From Pseudocercospora fijiensis CIRAD86 (taxonomy: Eukaryota > Ascomycota > Dothideomycetes > Mycosphaerellales > Mycosphaerellaceae): 64,000 nt of DNA. Within the stretch, counting starts at the first letter, position 1. The number at the start of each line of letters is the position of its first letter. Below are positions 60,166 through 64,000 of this stretch, one piece after another. Below the pieces are notes generated by a model, which searched no databases, was not told the DNA's origin, and saw only the letters and a list, made by a program, of their open reading frames with translations. The stretch lies in NCBI RefSeq assembly GCF_000340215.1, contig NW_006921535.1:4202596-4266595 (forward strand), written 5' to 3'. A program made the translations under genes and the position numbers.

Positions 60166-63100
60166 ACGTTACGAAAACTTTTTTTCTAATCGCGTCGATC
60201 CTATCGATCCTGTCGATCCTAAGCGATCCTAAGCGATCCTAAGCGATCCTAAGCGACCGAGTCGCGACCCGACTCGCGCCCGGATCGCTTAGGATCGATA
60301 GGATCGACGCGATCGACGCGATCGATAGGATCGATACGGTAAATTTTTGTATATATAGGATCGCTCTAGGTCGCTCGCAGTCGCAGTCGTTAGTAGTTTT
60401 TATACTATTCGTATACTAGTAGTACTATATTAATACTTATCGACTCGTCGACTCGGTCGTATTAGTCGACTTAGTCTAAACTAGAATATGCTAGTAGTAC
60501 TATAGTTTTAAGTATATTACTATTATATTAACCGTCGTTGCTGTATATCGCTATATCCTGTCTTACACGTTCTCTATAAACTATAAAATCATTCTTCGCC
60601 GCCTTAGTGTTATTATCCTCTATGTTTCGGAGGTACGATTTCTATACACTCTATACGGCACGTTGCCTTTTTATTACTCGCCCGTAAGCCTTTACGGCTC
60701 GCATTTCCTTATCCTCCTATTCCTCGTCGTAAATTGTGTTATACGTCTCGAAATCAACTGTACTATTAATATAGCGAGTCCTATACGGGGCGCCTTCGTC
60801 TATAGGCACGGCGTATAATATATAATAGACTAGTAGTAGGCTATATACCCGTCGCCCTTTAAGTCTACTATAGTACGGTAAAGGACGCCGTAGCCGGATT
60901 GTCGTTAGACTATACGCATCCTTATACTCGCTCTTGTCGTTAATATAGTCGTAAAGCTTAACAAAAACGCCTATAACGGGCCTCTGTTTCGTTCTAAGCC
61001 CCTTCCTATATTTGATTCCTATTTCTATATTAATCGAGATTACGTACTTTAGTTAAGCTAGTAGGCGACCGCCGAATCGAACCGCTGATTTATTAGGTAT
61101 TTCTATACAATTAACGTTGTATTCCTATACCTATATAAAATTATAACGTCTGTTACCGTAGAGCCCCTCCTAGTTTAGCACATATCTCGCGAAGTCGGCT
61201 ACTACTACGTTAGGATATTCTGCATCCTTACCCGTAGGCTTCTAGTATCGGATTCTACCGTAGAAGCAGATCTCTATGTCTAGGACGTATATATAGTCCG
61301 TTACGATATCGTTAGGGTCGGCTACGGTGCTTAATGCGCTATTCTTATTGTAGGCACCCTATTACCGTACGAATACCGCAATCGCTTATTAGAAGTCGCG
61401 ACCTAAGTTCTCTTCTATTATAGCTATAGCCTCCCTTATCGTAATCTACTTAACCGATTTCTTTCCGTTGCTCTGTTTCTCGGGCTAGTATCCTAGGATG
61501 TCCTCTACTAGCCGTACTATAGTTAGCATTATTAGCTGTTACGTATACTCCTTAATAGTACGAGCATTTGTAGGGATTGCTATATATTCTTTATCGTCTT
61601 CGGCCTACATATTCAATCTATTAGTATCGCTATCTAGTATACTTTCTTCCTAGCTAGGCTTCTTGTTTGTTAGCCGAAATATAAGCTTTAGTAGTTTATA
61701 GTGTTTGTACTCGAAATAGCTAGTATTCAAGTCTAGAAGATTGCCGAACGTCTTAATATAGCTCGGGGCATATATTATACCGTAGAATTTCGGTATATTA
61801 AAGTGCCCTTCTATTTGTGTTATTATTAGCTCGTTAGCTTCGTCGTCCTCGTCTATTATAACCGTATCGTCGTTATTTAGGTCGTTCGTTCTTCGCGTAG
61901 TAGCCTTCGCCTCCCGCTAGGCCCTTTTCTATACCTTTGTTACCCTATATAGGCGAAACACATTCTTCTATTCGTTTATCCGGTACAATGCTATCCTAAG
62001 ATACTTAACTGTTTCGTCGTTATAGTATCTATATATCGCTAGAACGGTAAAGTCTACTAGTGTACGTAGAAATCTTATCGCCTACGGTTAACGGACCTCT
62101 TCGAGTAGTAGTATAAATATAACTAATAAGACTCGTAGGACGCTTTGCTACTCTTAGCCTGTCTACTAAGTAACTGCTAAGTAGTAGCAGAACTTGCGAA
62201 GATTAGTATATACGGGCATATACGCGAACCGTCTGTCTAGTATCGTATCGATAATCCCTTATACTACTGTTTTCCCTAGCTTTCTTGTTTTAGTAGATAG
62301 GCCCCTATTTAGGGTCGAGTCGGCAACTAGTCGGTATCTCCTCGTTTTTATATAGCTTATCTTGTCTACTAGTAGGTCCGTAGTCTATTATATTGCGTGT
62401 ATTAGCACTCCTTTTAGCAGCTAGTATAGTGTGTCTACTACTAAAGACTAGTATATATCGACGTGTTTCTAGCGCTATATAAAGCAATCGATGTCGTAGA
62501 CGTTCTACGGATCCTTCGCTATATATTCGCCTTTGCGTTGCCTTAGATATCGCTACTTCGTAGATTCGTGTAACCGCTATTCTACTATAATATCGAGGTG
62601 CTCTCGTTCTATCGGATATACTAGGCAACTTAGGCAATGCATGTTTGTCTTAACTCCGGTAATTGCAACTTGCTCTTTATAGTCTACTAATATTACTACT
62701 AAGATTGGAAAGCACCTGCGCGTCGCGCTGTCTACGTATATAATGTCCTAGCCCTCGCCGTCGGCCGCTTTTATAGCGGAGCGAAATATATATACTATCG
62801 ATATATAATATATACTGTTTTTAGTAAAACTATCGCTATCCTTAACGACCGGCAGTAGTCCTAGTAAGATCGTGCCGGGTCTGTTGTTCGCGTTGCGTAC
62901 TCGTACGTATAGGTTTCCGATAGTAAGGTATATAGAGTATACTATTAAGTTACCTTAGTAGTTAGTTATCTAAGTTTTATCGGTTGATACGATTAGAGGT
63001 ACGATCGTTGCGCCGTCTATGTTTATCTTGCTCTAGGTATCCTACTACTAGTCTACTAACGCTATATTAGAGTAGATTCGCCGTAGTAGGTCGTTAGTCG

Positions 63101-64000
63101 TCTACGCTCGATATAGCTTATATACTAGATTATTCCTAAAGCTACTATAATCTATTAAGAATATTACTGCTTTCTTAACGGATCGGTATCGCAGTACTAG
63201 CTCCGTACTACCGCAACCCGTTCGACTTGTCGGAAGGTATAGCTTTCGAACCTTTATTTAACCTAATGCCCTCGATAGTAGTATACCGCCGGCTCGCAGT
63301 TTCGACGTTATAGCCTTTATACTTTTCTAGCTTAGTAGATCGTGTAGTAGTGCTAGCCTTTCGTCTTCGAAAAGCCTCGCAATTATATATCCGGATATTC
63401 TCTCTCTCTTTAAGAATTGCGTAAAGCTTATATCGAATAGTAACTTGAATATTCTATACTCGCCCGAAGTATCTTGTATTCGTATTTTAACGCTACTTAT
63501 AGATTAGGCGCTTGTATTCACTCTACTATACTAAACTGTAATTATGCTATACCTAGCTATAGGCTTGCTAGCGGCACGGCTAGTGTATTCGGTAAATATA
63601 TCGATATTATCCGCGGTACGGTAGCCTTTTAGTGTTAGCCGTAATCTTATTAACTTCTAGCTTCCTAGCGTTATTGTCGTTCCGGCGGCAGTTGCCTATA
63701 CGCTTTCTATTTTATCTTCGTCCGCTAGGCTATCCTATATATCGAATTCCGGTAATTTAAGATATCTATCCTATTTAATGCTGTCTATACTTCCCTTATC
63801 TTCCTATAGCGCTAGTACTATTAGCGTTAATATCGTTACTAGAACAGCTTCTATTGTGCCTTCTTTATTTACGTCTTGCTATATACCTTCTAGTATCGAT
63901 CTATCGTCGGCTTGTTCGGCGCTCTAGTTACTACCTTAGATCGTATATAAGTTAAGTCGGGCTCGCTTCGCGGCATTGTTTGTAGTAGAATCGTGTCGTG
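60166..64000 (-). mobile_element. DNA transposon, probably Plavaka-type, partial at right edge
   Basis: Minus-strand frames with many stops give a recognisable order: a DGATIVPLIVSTDKT segment (near 63010), IYLTIGNLYVRVRNANNRPGT (near 62900), LLGLLPVVKDSD, then a VDSATRRCFPILVVILVDYKEQ block (near 62720) and a Cys-x2-Cys pair (HCLSCLVYP). This order (IYLTxGN, LP, R-CFP, DY-EQ, C-x2-C) is that of the large Plavaka/KDZ-like fungal transposases. The C-terminal part covers about 60400-62300. One 110-codon stop-free stretch remains (62305-62637). The 5' end and second terminus lie beyond the window. Assignment rests on motif order read through stops, so a related CACTA-like family is possible. Confidence 0.5.
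60191..60340. repeat. GATC-rich tandem and inverted repeat (large hairpin)
   Basis: Four exact tandem copies of GATCCTAAGC (60215-60254) form part of a left arm. Its reverse complement, GGATCGCTTAGGATCGATAG and on, forms a right arm at 60281-60310. Between them a smaller palindrome (CGAGTCG..CGACTCG-like) makes a hairpin tip. Further GATCGACGC units follow on the right, and poly-T runs flank both sides. The place, between truncated Copia and the minus-strand transposase, suits a transposon terminus with subterminal transposase-binding repeats. Confidence 0.7.

Larger units (their letters stand above)
35830..64000. repeat. RIP-like mutated nested transposon block
   Basis: The composition changes sharply here: TA dinucleotides (CTATAG, CTAG, CTATTA) fill the sequence, and CCA and TGG are almost gone. 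Coding frames of transposons can be followed only through many TAG and TAA stops at former Gln and Trp codons. No open frame longer than about 110 codons exists in 28 kb. This is the signature of repeat-induced point mutation followed by heterochromatin. The block extends beyond the right edge. Confidence 0.85.

Noticed and set aside
60215..60254. Tandem GATCCTAAGC units as a CRISPR-like or telomere-like array
   Set aside because: The units are contiguous without spacers, the host is a fungus, and the sequence is not a telomere repeat. It is part of an inverted repeat at a transposon end.
62305..62637. 110-codon stop-free frame as an independent gene
   Set aside because: It lies in the transposase frame of a decayed DNA transposon and has the same RIP-type composition. 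The open stretch is a chance survivor.

Overview
The window is nuclear DNA of a filamentous ascomycete. Genes are intron-poor, introns are mostly 45-140 nt with GT..CTAAC..AG signals, and the gene set includes GH125 mannosidase, 2EXR and Git3/Dicty_CAR-type GPCR genes. The repeats carry RIP-like C-to-T decay. A Dothideomycete (Mycosphaerellales-like) host fits, but the sequence alone does not fix the species.

The left part (1 to about 35.4 kb) is ordinary gene-dense chromosome. In order it holds: the 3' end of a GPI-anchored secreted protein gene; a type-B carboxylesterase; a CCCH zinc-finger protein; a Prp24/SART3-type U4/U6 snRNP factor (-) divergent from mitochondrial ribosomal protein uL22m (+); a possible small gene (-); a seven-TM GPCR (+); a small hypothetical gene (-); a GH125 alpha-1,6-mannosidase (-); a 2EXR-domain protein with a likely GC-AG intron (-); a secreted protein (-); the karyopherin Kap120/importin-11 (-); a very cysteine-rich secreted protein (-); a broken small secreted peptide (-); ribosomal protein eL34 (-) divergent from the spliceosome core protein Prp8 (+); an NDUFAF3-like complex I assembly factor (+); and a decayed short-chain dehydrogenase fragment at the edge of the repeats. 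Many models had to be rebuilt by splicing, and splice positions are given. Housekeeping genes (splicing, ribosomes, nuclear import, mitochondria) dominate, with a few secreted, lineage-type genes between them. There is no gene cluster with one common pathway.

The right part (about 35.8 to 64 kb) is a nested transposon block with no intact gene. Element 1 is a complete chromodomain Ty3/Gypsy retrotransposon, with 197-bp LTRs at 36656 and 48545 and 5-bp target duplication atctt, split by a LINE that made a 15-bp target duplication. Next come a pogo/Fot1-like DNA transposon (-), a second copy of the same Gypsy element cut off near 55.2 kb, a Ty1/Copia element cut off near 60.17 kb, a striking GATC-rich hairpin, and a DNA transposon on the minus strand (probably Plavaka-type) that runs off the right edge.

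The block is saturated with CpA/TpG to TpA change. All six differences between the two LTRs of element 1 are of this kind. The trinucleotides CCA and TGG are almost absent, while ACA, GCA and CpG survive, which suggests a C-preceded (CpCpA) context preference.
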